Below, in pieces: positions 1 through 8,407 of a DNA stretch of 49,012 nucleotides. The position numbers and the translations under genes are program-made. Each line of letters begins with the position of its first letter. Position 1 is the first letter of the stretch. The notes below the pieces were generated by a model, which had not been told where the DNA came from, made no database searches, and worked only from the letters and a program-made list of their open reading frames with translations. This stretch comes from Elusimicrobia bacterium RIFOXYA2_FULL_47_53 (GTDB lineage Bacteria; Elusimicrobiota; Endomicrobiia; Endomicrobiales; XYA2-FULL-47-53): assembly GCA_001800315.1 (NCBI GenBank), contig MGVE01000016.1:67432-116443 (forward strand), in the 5' to 3' direction.

Positions 1-173
1 CAATGGATTATCTAATATCTCAGGGCGTAACAGAAAATTCCATAGGATATAAGGGATTTGGTAAAAGCGCTCCAATTGCGTCAAACGATACGGCACAAGG
101 ACGGCAAAAAAACCGCAGGGTAGAAATAATTATGACCGGAGACGCTATTGGCACATGGATAGCTGGCAAATAA
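1..173 (+). CDS. OmpA/MotB-type peptidoglycan-binding domain protein (3' end only)
   Basis: The gene enters from the left edge with the reading frame starting at base 3, and stops at TAA 171-173, leaving about 56 C-terminal residues. They match the end of an OmpA C-terminal domain: a G-[FY]-G-x-x-x-P segment ([12 protein letters not shown]), then the signature [10 protein letters not shown], whose asparagine and arginines are typical of the meso-diaminopimelate-binding face. In this family the domain anchors outer-membrane proteins or lipoproteins non-covalently to peptidoglycan in the periplasm. The upstream part (barrel, linker or lipoprotein signal) lies outside the window, so the exact protein type cannot be told. 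A terminator hairpin follows 27 bases after the stop. Confidence 0.85.
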   Translation, partial: MDYLISQGVTENSIGYKGFGKSAPIASNDTAQGRQKNRRVEIIMTGDAIGTWIAGK

Positions 174-199
174 TATAGCCGATTAATCCGTAAAACTAT

Positions 200-240
200 T
201 ATTGCCGTGTCTGTCCAGCACAGACACGGCAATATTTTTT
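200..240 (+). terminator. Rho-independent terminator after the OmpA-domain gene
   Basis: A 12-bp perfect stem (ATTGCCGTGTCT at 201-212, complement AGACACGGCAAT at 221-232) with an 8-base loop is followed by a T-rich run at 235-240. It sits between the OmpA-domain stop and the next start, so it most likely ends the upstream transcript and makes the barrel gene at 266 a separate unit. Confidence 0.85.
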
Positions 241-265
241 GAAATATCACTAAAAATATAACTTT

Positions 266-1348
266 ATGAATATCCTGCGAACAATATTTATCATCCTATT
301 TGCGGCTTGTGTGCTGAGTTGCTTCTTTATGCCCGTTCAGGCAAAACTGCCTGAAATAAAGGTCTCTCAGGCACAAATGGTGCAGATGCCGCAATTTACA
401 TTCATTCTGCCAAATAGTTCCATAGAGTTATCTCTCCATCAACAGGTTTCCAGTTCTACTTTTGACATTTTTTCCAAGTACGATATTTTGGAAAGCTTTT
501 TTAACATAGGTTTTGACTTGCGATACAATTTTGACCCGTTTTTCGCGGGAACGCATTTCGGCGACAGAATAAATTTTGAGCAAAATTACGGCGGTAAGAC
601 ATATTTCCAGCGAGTGCGCAACATCAACCCGTACTACGGATATAAACTCGGAGGGTACACCCGAATTAAAGTTTCAGCCGGTTTAGAAAACACATTAACC
701 GCTTCTGTAGATAAGAGCGTTGAATTGGACAGAGGCACAAACATAATTGAATCAGTTGGAATCCGGTATGACACTAAAGACCCGCTTGACCCCATCCCAA
801 ACGGAACATTGCTTGCGGCCACATTTTTCAGTTCATTCCCAAATCTTGTCAGCCTGTATGACTACACAAAATGCGAGGTTGAAATTAAGAACACCTATAT
901 GCCGTTTCTAATCAGCTATTTAGAGACCGAATTCAAATTCAATTTTCCTTTAACAACGGACAAGAGGCCGATCAGCGATGTCTATTTCGCCGGCGGCTAT
1001 GAACTTCTCAGGGGGTACGCGTACGATGAATTTTACGGTGATACCCTTATGTACGGCAAGTGGAACTACCATATACCGGTAGTAAAAAAACTCAAATCAA
1101 GCAAAATCAGAGGTTTGCTGGAAATAATGACCATAGATTTAACAGCGGAGGCGGCACAGATAGGCAATTACAGGGACTTCGGAAACGAATACAGTATCAG
1201 GGCCTCAGGAAGCTGCGGCCTGGGATGTGATGTGGTTTTATTTGATCATTACAACATAAAATTTGATATCTTTGCCGGAAAAGCTTTTGAACCAAGGCTT
1301 CCTGTGATGTATTTTATACTGACAGCCTATACATATTTTTCAATTTAA
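266..1348 (+). CDS. Omp85/BamA-like outer-membrane beta-barrel protein
   Basis: 360 residues. The N-terminus has a hydrophobic signal peptide (about residues 1-26, ending near PVQA). The rest is rich in alternating aromatic and polar stretches typical of a barrel. Around residue 240-260 the motif GGYELLRGY followed by G-D resembles the conserved (V/L)RG(F/Y) loop-6 motif of the Omp85 superfamily; the C-terminus ends in aromatic beta residues. No POTRA domains are present, so it is shorter than BamA or TamA (about 580-800 residues) and resembles the stand-alone bacterial surface antigen domain proteins. A role in the outer membrane is well supported; insertion of other barrels is not. No good Shine-Dalgarno is seen before the ATG. 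Confidence 0.6.
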   Translation: MNILRTIFIILFAACVLSCFFMPVQAKLPEIKVSQAQMVQMPQFTFILPNSSIELSLHQQVSSSTFDIFSKYDILESFFNIGFDLRYNFDPFFAGTHFGDRINFEQNYGGKTYFQRVRNINPYYGYKLGGYTRIKVSAGLENTLTASVDKSVELDRGTNIIESVGIRYDTKDPLDPIPNGTLLAATFFSSFPNLVSLYDYTKCEVEIKNTYMPFLISYLETEFKFNFPLTTDKRPISDVYFAGGYELLRGYAYDEFYGDTLMYGKWNYHIPVVKKLKSSKIRGLLEIMTIDLTAEAAQIGNYRDFGNEYSIRASGSCGLGCDVVLFDHYNIKFDIFAGKAFEPRLPVMYFILTAYTYFSI

Positions 1349-1452
1349 GAACTCTACGGAACGCGCGGCAAGCTGCGCAGCTACAAAACCATTTATTCCG
1401 GTTACCCGACAAAAACTCGGGCAATTTGGGCGGCCATGACAATAAATATATC

Positions 1453-2289
1453 ATGAAAATAATCATTTGGTTGTATTTGCTTATGTCACTTATTACTGCT
1501 TCGCTTTGGTGCGCGGTGACAGCGCCTCTAATAACCGAAATGGCGCCTGTCCCTGATGAACTGTTCGCTCCGCTCAGGGGAGACCCGCGGGAATTGCATT
1601 TCGCGCTTCGCTACATATTTTTACACAGTGACATAACAGCCGCGGAAGTGGCAATAGGACACTATTACGGGATATACCGCTGGGCGCTGCCAAACAAGAT
1701 GGGAGCGGTACAGCTGGATATCGGAGGCGGGATATTCCCGCATTTCAATTTCTCCAAAAACAAAGATTTGCAGGTTATTGATTTTTACGCTAATGTCCCT
1801 CTTGACATACGAATGAACAAATGGTCAGGCCGGCTTATGCTTTTTCATGTAAGTTCTCACCTGGGAGACGACTATATTCGTACCAGCGGCCAGATTGCTG
1901 ACAGTAATTCCTGGAACAGCATTAAAACACTGCTTTCTTATGATGTTAATCAGGCAATGCGATTATACAGCGGGTATATTTATCATCTCCAGGCACATCC
2001 ACCCGAACAGAAACTCAGGGCTTATCAGTCGGGTTTTGAGATAAATTTTAATATCTTCGGAAGTAATCAAGCCAAAGCTTACTGGGCAAATGACCTGCAG
2101 TGGTGGGAGAGAACCGATTTTAAACCGCAGATAAACTCGCAGTTTGGGATAAAGAGAAGTAAAACCTCAAAACAGATGAGGGCCATATACTATTTCTTAG
2201 AATATTCATCAGGCCCTGAATATTTCGGACAATTTTACAACAGGCTGGAATCGCGCATGACGATAGGGATAAATTTTGACATCAATTAG
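1453..2289 (+). CDS. DUF1207-like envelope protein
   Basis: 278 residues from ATG 1453, chosen over ATG 1426 because it starts directly on a signal peptide (MKIIIWLYLLMSL, about residues 1-25). The mature part begins with a PLRGDPRE segment and contains HVSSHLGDDYI, close to the H-x-S-x-H-L-G-D-E pattern of DUF1207 proteins, followed by further barrel-like strands. Family function is unknown; members are predicted secreted or outer-membrane proteins. The stop lies 10 bases before the DUF3108 gene, suggesting co-transcription and a shared envelope role. The family assignment rests on motif memory and is moderately sure. Confidence 0.55.
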   Translation: MKIIIWLYLLMSLITASLWCAVTAPLITEMAPVPDELFAPLRGDPRELHFALRYIFLHSDITAAEVAIGHYYGIYRWALPNKMGAVQLDIGGGIFPHFNFSKNKDLQVIDFYANVPLDIRMNKWSGRLMLFHVSSHLGDDYIRTSGQIADSNSWNSIKTLLSYDVNQAMRLYSGYIYHLQAHPPEQKLRAYQSGFEINFNIFGSNQAKAYWANDLQWWERTDFKPQINSQFGIKRSKTSKQMRAIYYFLEYSSGPEYFGQFYNRLESRMTIGINFDIN

Positions 2290-2299
2290 GAACATGACC

Positions 2300-3109
2300 A
2301 TGAATATCAAAATATTTTTAATACTTGCTATGTTTCCCGCATTTCAATTCGCCGACGAAATCTTGCCTGGCGAAAAAGAATTTCAGTGGCGGCAGGAAAC
2401 TAACAGCGCTTTTGGCGTCGGCGAATCTCTGACTTTCAACATCTCGTGGCACTTTATTTATATTGGCTTCGGAACTTTGGAAGTTGAGAGTCTTGTAGAT
2501 TATAACGGCCGAAAGGCTTATCATTTATTGAGCAGGGCCGAATCAGCCGCCTGGATTGACAATTTTTACAAAGTGCGCGATATTAATGAGTCGCTGATGG
2601 ATTTCCAAAGCCTCTGTACCCTGAACTATTCAAGCCATATCCGCGAGGGCCGCGATAAAAGAGATGAGACAGTAATATATGACCATGAAAACCAAACTTA
2701 CCGCGTAGTTGAAACATCTAAAACCGGCACCATACCGCTATGGGTGAATGATGTGCTTTCAGCGCTGTATTATGTTCGCACCAAAGATTTGTCGGTTGGC
2801 GCTTCCATTGTAATGGACGGACATACCGGCGATAAATCCTGGCCCTTAATTGTGCATGTTATCAAAACGGAAGAAATTGACACCTCCATAGGTAAAGTCA
2901 AATGCTGGGTGGTAGAACCAAAGATAAGGGAAGGGGCCGGAATATTTAAGGCCAAAGGCACTCTTAAGATATGGCTTACCGCCGATGAAAAGAAAATTCC
3001 GGTTTATATGACTTCAAAAGTTGCTCTCGGCTATGTGGAAGCAAAGCTGGCCAATATGAAGCTGGGAACATATACTGACAGTAAGGAGCCGGCAAATGTT
3101 TTGGAATAA
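2300..3109 (+). CDS. DUF3108 domain periplasmic protein
   Basis: 269 residues from ATG 2300, favoured over ATG 2294 because AGGA is better spaced (8 bases). The N-terminal 18-20 residues form a signal peptide. The body matches the DUF3108 pattern: a GESLTF..SW opening strand, an HLLSRAES-type strand, a D-N-F-Y-K-V-R-D turn, an R-E-G-x-D-K-R-D segment, and a final LTADEKKIPVYM strand typical of these beta-rich folds. The family is periplasmic and of unknown function, often annotated near envelope genes. The end overlaps the next gene (PAS-PAS kinase) by 14 bases, which couples an envelope protein to a signalling series and hints that it may be part of the stimulus side. Confidence 0.7.
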   Translation: MNIKIFLILAMFPAFQFADEILPGEKEFQWRQETNSAFGVGESLTFNISWHFIYIGFGTLEVESLVDYNGRKAYHLLSRAESAAWIDNFYKVRDINESLMDFQSLCTLNYSSHIREGRDKRDETVIYDHENQTYRVVETSKTGTIPLWVNDVLSALYYVRTKDLSVGASIVMDGHTGDKSWPLIVHVIKTEEIDTSIGKVKCWVVEPKIREGAGIFKAKGTLKIWLTADEKKIPVYMTSKVALGYVEAKLANMKLGTYTDSKEPANVLE

Positions 3110-4688
3110 AAAAGTTACTAAATCTCAGGAATACGCGGAAAGCATCATTAATACTGTCCGCGAACCGCTGATTGTGCTGGATCAGGAGCTGCGAGTAGCC
3201 TCGGTCAGCCGCTCATTTTATAGCGTTTTTAAAGTTAAACCGGAAGAAACCATAGGCCAGCTTATCTATGACCTGGGTAATAAACAGTGGGACATCCCTA
3301 AGCTGAGGGAGCTATTAGAGACCATACTGCCTCAAAAAGCAACCTTTGATAACTATGAGGTTGAACACGATTTTGCGTCCATCGGAAAGCGTATAATGCT
3401 TTTAAATGCCAGGCAGATTAACAGAGGATGGGGAAAAGAACAAATAATTTTGCTGGCTATAGAAGATATTACCGAGCGCCGCGAGATAGAAAACGGCCTT
3501 GAAATTTCCCGCAAAGAACTGGAGAAAACTAAAATAGCGGAAAATGCGGCCCGCGAGTACGCCGAGAGCATAATCAACACTGTGAGCGAGCCGTTAATTG
3601 CCTTGGATCAAGACCTGAGAGTCGTCTCTGTCAGCCGCTCCTTCTATGTGGTTTTCAAGGTAAACCCGACTGAAACAGTGGGCCAGCTTGTTTATGACCT
3701 GGGTAATAAGCAATGGGATATCCCAAAGCTGCGTGAGCTGTTAGAAACCATTCTGCCGCAAAAGGCAACTTTTGATAACTACGAGGTTGAGCACGATTTT
3801 GCTTCTATCGGCAAGCGCATAATGCGCCTGAACGCAAGGCAGATTCAGCGAGTCCTGGGTAAAGAAAGTATAATTCTGCTGGCAATAGAAGACATTACCG
3901 AACGAAGGGAAATTGAGAACGGCCTCAAAAAAGCGCATGAAGAGTTAAACGAGCTCGCCACCGAGCTGAAACGCACGGCCAAGGTAAAATCGGAATTCCT
4001 TGCCAATATGTCGCATGAACTGAGGACACCGCTTAACTCAATTATCGGTTTTTCCGAGGTATTATTTGATGAGACTTTTGGAACAATTAATGAGAAGCAA
4101 AAGAAATATGTCAATAATGTCTTGACAAGCGGGAAGCATCTGCTTCTACTTATAAATCAGATCCTTGATATGGCGAAGGTTGAATCCGGAAAGATGAAAC
4201 TGTCCTTATCCATATTGCCGTTAAAAAACCTGTTGATTGAGATTTCCCTTCTCGTGGCTGATTTAGTTGCCAGGAAAAAGCTGCAAATGGAGCTTGATAT
4301 AGCCGAAACCATGCCTGATATAGAAGCTGACGAGTTAAAGGTAAAAGAGATTCTATATAATCTGCTTTCCAATGCGGTTAAATTCTCTCCGGAGAACGGA
4401 AAAATCGGCATAAAGGCGAAAGTTGCCGGGCCAAATATTGAAATTACTGTCTGGGATACTGGTATAGGGATAGCGGAAGAAAACAAAGAAAAAATATTTG
4501 AAGGATTTTTCCGTGTAGACACGCCCTATTCACGATTAACGGAGGGTACTGGTTTGGGTTTACCGCTCTCTAAAAAGCTGGTTGAACTGCACGGCGGAAT
4601 GCTTTCCGTAGAATCAGAGGGGCTGAATAAAGGCACTTCAGTCAGGTTTACTCTTCCAATTTTGTCCGCTAAGGAGATTGCGGTATGA
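3096..4688 (+). CDS. PAS-PAS sensor histidine kinase
   Basis: 530 residues with no membrane segment, so a cytoplasmic kinase. Two PAS domains with PAC ends (about residues 8-130 and 152-280) are nearly identical, followed by a short coiled helix, a HisKA domain with the phospho-acceptor His307 in SHELRTP, and an HATPase domain with N box (NLLSNAVKFSP), G1 box (DTGIGI) and G2 box (GTGLGL). It should autophosphorylate and pass phosphate to a receiver; the adjacent lone receiver (4 bases overlap, ATGA) is the natural partner. The start has AAGGAG 7 bases upstream and overlaps DUF3108 by 14 bases. Ligand unknown. A third copy of the same PAS type is in the hybrid kinase at 5068. Confidence 0.93.
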   Translation: MFWNKKVTKSQEYAESIINTVREPLIVLDQELRVASVSRSFYSVFKVKPEETIGQLIYDLGNKQWDIPKLRELLETILPQKATFDNYEVEHDFASIGKRIMLLNARQINRGWGKEQIILLAIEDITERREIENGLEISRKELEKTKIAENAAREYAESIINTVSEPLIALDQDLRVVSVSRSFYVVFKVNPTETVGQLVYDLGNKQWDIPKLRELLETILPQKATFDNYEVEHDFASIGKRIMRLNARQIQRVLGKESIILLAIEDITERREIENGLKKAHEELNELATELKRTAKVKSEFLANMSHELRTPLNSIIGFSEVLFDETFGTINEKQKKYVNNVLTSGKHLLLLINQILDMAKVESGKMKLSLSILPLKNLLIEISLLVADLVARKKLQMELDIAETMPDIEADELKVKEILYNLLSNAVKFSPENGKIGIKAKVAGPNIEITVWDTGIGIAEENKEKIFEGFFRVDTPYSRLTEGTGLGLPLSKKLVELHGGMLSVESEGLNKGTSVRFTLPILSAKEIAV

Positions 4689-5050
4689 AAATGAGAGCTT
4701 TGGTAGTTGATGACAACGGGAACAATCTTCTGCTTGAAAAAGACCTTTTAGAAGTAGCCGGTTTTGAAGTATTTAAAGCCGAAAATGCGGCTGCCGGAAT
4801 TGTAATTGCAAGAAGGGAAAAACCGGACATCATAATTATGGATGTGCGCCTTCCGGATATGCGAGGCACCCTGGCCGCTCAAATACTCCGCAAAGACATC
4901 AACATGCGCGGCATACCCATTGTTTTTGTGACCGCTTCCGTGATGTCGGAAGGCCGAAAAGAGATAGATGCCATAACGAACAGCGGGTTTATAGGCAAAC
5001 CGATAAATACACGCACATTTGCAAAGGAAATAATGGCGTTTCTCAGATAA
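4685..5050 (+). CDS. Single-domain response regulator (CheY/DivK type)
   Basis: 121 residues, only a receiver domain. The acidic pair is at D9-D10, the phospho-acceptor is Asp53 (IIIMDVRLPDM), the switch Thr is T83 (FVTAS) and the conserved Lys is K105 (GKPI), so all catalytic residues are present. With no output domain it is expected to shuttle phosphate or bind a partner protein. Its start overlaps the kinase stop (ATGA), implying translational coupling and a fixed ratio to the PAS-PAS kinase. It lies 17 bases before the hybrid kinase gene, which makes it a candidate intermediate in a phosphorelay. Confidence 0.93.
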   Translation: MKMRALVVDDNGNNLLLEKDLLEVAGFEVFKAENAAAGIVIARREKPDIIIMDVRLPDMRGTLAAQILRKDINMRGIPIVFVTASVMSEGRKEIDAITNSGFIGKPINTRTFAKEIMAFLR

Positions 5051-5067
5051 GTATTGTGAGGCAAAGT

Positions 5068-7254
5068 ATGCATAATAACATTTTAGTAGTGGATGATGAG
5101 CCGCAAAACATTGAACTCCTTGAGGCCCTTCTGGAGCCGATGGGGCATAAAGTTGTTAAAGCTTCAAATGGAGCGGAGGCCATTGATAAACTTTCGGGTG
5201 GACAAATTGATCTGGTACTGCTTGACATAATTATGCCCGGAATGTCCGGATATGATGTGCTTGATAAAATTCGCGCCAATAACAGGACACGGCGAATTCC
5301 GGTAATTATGATCACCGCGATTAACGGAACCGACGAAAAGATAAAAGCCATTGAAGCGGGATGTGACGATTTCATAACCAAACCTTTTGATAAGCATGAA
5401 CTTATTGTCAGAATATCTTCTCTTTTGCGAATACAGGCTTTGCATGACGAAGTGGATGCGGCGCTGGAGTATGCCGAAAGTATCATCAATACTATAAGGG
5501 AGCCGTTAATTTCTCTTGATAAAGACTTAAGAGTTGTTAAAGTCAGCCGTTCATTTTACGAAATATTTAAAGTGAAACCCGAAGAAACAGTCGGGCAGCT
5601 TATTTATGACCTTGGAAATAAACAGTGGGATATTCCAAAGCTCAGGGAACTGTTAGAAGATATACTTCCCAGAAAATCGGATTTTGACAATTATGAGGTT
5701 GAACACGATTTTGATACTATCGGCCGGCGCACGATGCTGTTAAACGGCAGGCAAATTGAACGGGGGGCAGGCAAAGAACGGATCATTCTTCTGGCTATTG
5801 AGGACATTACAGAGCGCAAACGGTTTGAGATAGAACTGCGGAAGGCCAAAGAAGCGGCAGAGTCGGCCAGCCGGTCAAAAAGCGCGTTTCTCGCGAATAT
5901 GTCGCATGAGATACGCACTCCCATGAACGCCATCCTCGGTTTTTCCCAGTTATTGCTGCATGACAAAGATATCACGCTAAAACAGAAACAACATGTTGAA
6001 ACCATAAACCGGAGCGGCGAGTTTCTGCTTGCTATCATAAACGATATTCTTGAAATGGCAAAAGCAGAGTCCGGAAAGACAACGCTGAACCGTTCGTCTT
6101 TTGACCTATACGCAATGATTGACGATATTGAAAAAATGCTGCGCCAGCGAGCGGATGCCAAGGGGCTGAGCCTTATAGTTGAGCGGAACGCTGAATTGCC
6201 TCGTTTTGTAACGGCAGATGAAGCCAAACTCAGACAGATAGTTATTAATCTGCTAAGTAATGCCCTGAAGTTCACCCAGAAAGGTTCGGTAATATTTCGC
6301 CTCAATACTCGTGTTGCTGCTGACCAGGAATTGGAATTGATGGCTGAGGTTGAAGACACGGGGCCCGGGATTGCGCCTCAGGAAATGGAACGGCTTTTTC
6401 ATCCGTTTGAACAGGCGCAGGAGGGAAGATCTTACAGCGCCGGCACGGGATTGGGCCTGGCAATAAGCCGCGATTATGCCCTCTTGATGGGTGGAGATAT
6501 ATCGGTCAAAAGCGATCTTGGAAAAGGGAGCACTTTTAGCTTTCAAATAGTCCTTAAAAAAGCATTTCAAAGTATCGTGGATGAAAAGTCTCAGCCTCGT
6601 ATTGTGAAAGGGCTAAAAACCGGACAACCGCGTTACCGGGTGCTGGTCGCCGACGACAAAGAAGACAACCGTGACTACTTAATTCAATTGCTGAGCCCCG
6701 CGGGTTTTGATGTCCGTCTGGCCGTTGACGGCCAGGACGCTCTAAAACAATTTGAAGAATGGCTGCCGCAAATCATTCTCATGGACCTTCAAATGCCGAT
6801 TATGGACGGCTATGAGGCCATACGCCGCGTAAGGGCGCGCGCCGGCGGCAAAAATATAAAGATCCTCGCGGTGACCGCCAGCATTTTTGGAGATACGATC
6901 TATGGTTCCATATGGGCCGGAGCAGACGACTTTATTTTAAAACCGTTCAGGGAATCGGAGCTATTTAATAAGATCGGCAGGCTTCTCGGCGCTGAGTATA
7001 CCTTTGAAGAGGAAACTTTAACCGTGATAAACGAAATGGATGACATAGAAAAACTGACTCCGGAGGCATTTAAAGGATTGCCTATGGACCTTGTTAATAA
7101 ACTTCAGGAAGCCTCAATAAACGGAGATTTTGAACTCCTGAACGAACTTATTTACCGTGTGGAAAGTCAGGATAACCACCTTGGCAAGGTTTTACGGATT
7201 CTGTCAGGGAGGTTTGACACAAAGCGCATAATTGAATTACTGGGGAAAACATGA
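5068..7254 (+). CDS. Hybrid histidine kinase, REC-PAS-HisKA-HATPase-REC
   Basis: 728 residues from ATG 5068, preferred over GTG 5056 because GAGG lies 8 bases upstream. Order: receiver 1 (phospho-acceptor Asp in LLDIIMPGMSG, about residue 53), PAS with PAC (about 135-255) of the same type as the two in the upstream kinase, HisKA with His about 280 in SHEIRTP, HATPase (NLLSNALKF, DTGPGI, GTGLGLAIS), receiver 2 (Asp in ILMDLQMPIMDG, about residue 570), and a helical tail of about 70 residues that resembles the C-terminal segment of other hybrid kinases. It is cytoplasmic. The N-terminal receiver could accept phosphate from the upstream kinase, and receiver 2 could be the internal acceptor. The stop overlaps the receiver-cyclase start by 4 bases. 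Confidence 0.93.
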   Translation: MHNNILVVDDEPQNIELLEALLEPMGHKVVKASNGAEAIDKLSGGQIDLVLLDIIMPGMSGYDVLDKIRANNRTRRIPVIMITAINGTDEKIKAIEAGCDDFITKPFDKHELIVRISSLLRIQALHDEVDAALEYAESIINTIREPLISLDKDLRVVKVSRSFYEIFKVKPEETVGQLIYDLGNKQWDIPKLRELLEDILPRKSDFDNYEVEHDFDTIGRRTMLLNGRQIERGAGKERIILLAIEDITERKRFEIELRKAKEAAESASRSKSAFLANMSHEIRTPMNAILGFSQLLLHDKDITLKQKQHVETINRSGEFLLAIINDILEMAKAESGKTTLNRSSFDLYAMIDDIEKMLRQRADAKGLSLIVERNAELPRFVTADEAKLRQIVINLLSNALKFTQKGSVIFRLNTRVAADQELELMAEVEDTGPGIAPQEMERLFHPFEQAQEGRSYSAGTGLGLAISRDYALLMGGDISVKSDLGKGSTFSFQIVLKKAFQSIVDEKSQPRIVKGLKTGQPRYRVLVADDKEDNRDYLIQLLSPAGFDVRLAVDGQDALKQFEEWLPQIILMDLQMPIMDGYEAIRRVRARAGGKNIKILAVTASIFGDTIYGSIWAGADDFILKPFRESELFNKIGRLLGAEYTFEEETLTVINEMDDIEKLTPEAFKGLPMDLVNKLQEASINGDFELLNELIYRVESQDNHLGKVLRILSGRFDTKRIIELLGKT

Positions 7255-8357
7255 TTGACAAAATTATCGGAGAACAAAGAATCCCTAATATTCTTGTGGT
7301 AGACGACACACCCGCGAACCTTGAACTGCTCCTGGGCATGTTGAAAGAGCGCCATTACAAGGTCAGAGCCGCCATGAGCGGTGAACTTGCGCTGGAGGCA
7401 GCCCGTAATGATCAACCCGACCTCATACTTTTAGACATAAATATGCCTGAAATGAACGGCTACGAGGTCTGCAGGCGTTTGAAAGAAGATGAGAAGCTGA
7501 AAGATATCCCGGTTATTTTCTTAAGCGCCCTCAATGAACCCATGGATAAAATAAAAGCCTTCGGCGTAGGCGGAGTGGACTACATAACAAAACCATTTCA
7601 ATTTGAGGAAGTCCGGGTGCGAGTGGAAACACATCTGACGCTTAAGTCCGCGAAAGAGTACTTAAATGAGAAAAACCTTTTTCTGGAATATGCCTTCTCC
7701 CATTTTGTTTCATCTAAAGTCGTAGAAACTATGAAGCAAAAACCAATAAGTGAGTTTTTGAAAATGGAAAGGCGGGAAATAACTGTATTATTTGCCGATT
7801 TACGCGGTTTTACAACATTGGCAAACGATATAACACCTGAAGAGATACAGGAAACCCTGAACTCTTTTCTTGAAGTCATGGTGTCCTGCATTGAGCAGTC
7901 AAACGGAGTGATTGATAAATTTCTTGGTGATGGCTTTATGGCCTTGTTTGGAGCGCCATTGTTTCAAAGTGACCACGCGAGGATTGCTCTGGAGACGGCG
8001 ATATCTATTCAGCGGTCACATCAAAAATGGATGGATGAACGCTCTGCCGCGAATCTGCCTTTCAGGCCGCTTGGTATTGGTGTTGCCACCGGTGATACTG
8101 TTGTCGGGGCCTACGGATCGCGAAAACGGATGGAATATTCAGTGCTCGGCAGCGCGGTAAATCTGGCAAGCCGCCTATGCTCAGCGGCCAAAGCGGGGGA
8201 AATTCTTACAATTGAACACTCTTTGAAAATGGCGGATTTGGTATCTGCCGGCGCTGAAAATGGCCGGGCGGGAATGCTGCTCAAAACTGAGACAAAAGGG
8301 AAAGTAGCTTTCAAAAATATCCCTGTGCCGATTGAAGTGTTTTCAATACTATATTAA
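7251..8357 (+). CDS. Response regulator with class III adenylate/guanylate cyclase output
   Basis: 368 residues. An N-terminal receiver (about 12-130) has phospho-acceptor Asp62 (LLDINMPEMNG), T/S in FLSAL and Lys in ITKPF. A linker helix leads to a class III cyclase domain (about 170-365). Both metal-binding Asp are present, D183 in FADLRGFT and D227 in KFLGDG; the purine-contact Lys223 and the catalytic Asn304 and Arg308 (AVNLASR) are kept. The second purine-specifying position appears to be Ser in EYSVLG, where bacterial adenylate cyclases usually have Thr or Asp, so cAMP is likely but cGMP is not excluded. Translationally coupled to the hybrid kinase (ATGA), it is the apparent output of the pathway. 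Confidence 0.92.
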   Translation: MIDKIIGEQRIPNILVVDDTPANLELLLGMLKERHYKVRAAMSGELALEAARNDQPDLILLDINMPEMNGYEVCRRLKEDEKLKDIPVIFLSALNEPMDKIKAFGVGGVDYITKPFQFEEVRVRVETHLTLKSAKEYLNEKNLFLEYAFSHFVSSKVVETMKQKPISEFLKMERREITVLFADLRGFTTLANDITPEEIQETLNSFLEVMVSCIEQSNGVIDKFLGDGFMALFGAPLFQSDHARIALETAISIQRSHQKWMDERSAANLPFRPLGIGVATGDTVVGAYGSRKRMEYSVLGSAVNLASRLCSAAKAGEILTIEHSLKMADLVSAGAENGRAGMLLKTETKGKVAFKNIPVPIEVFSILY

Positions 8358-8407
8358 GCGGGCCTTCAAATCACCGGGTTATGCCCGGGATCAATAAGGA
8401 GTAAACC

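Noticed and set aside
5691-6359. 222-residue open frame on the - strand inside the hybrid kinase
   Set aside because: Antisense to conserved PAS and HisKA coding sequence, with no recognisable family or ribosome site.
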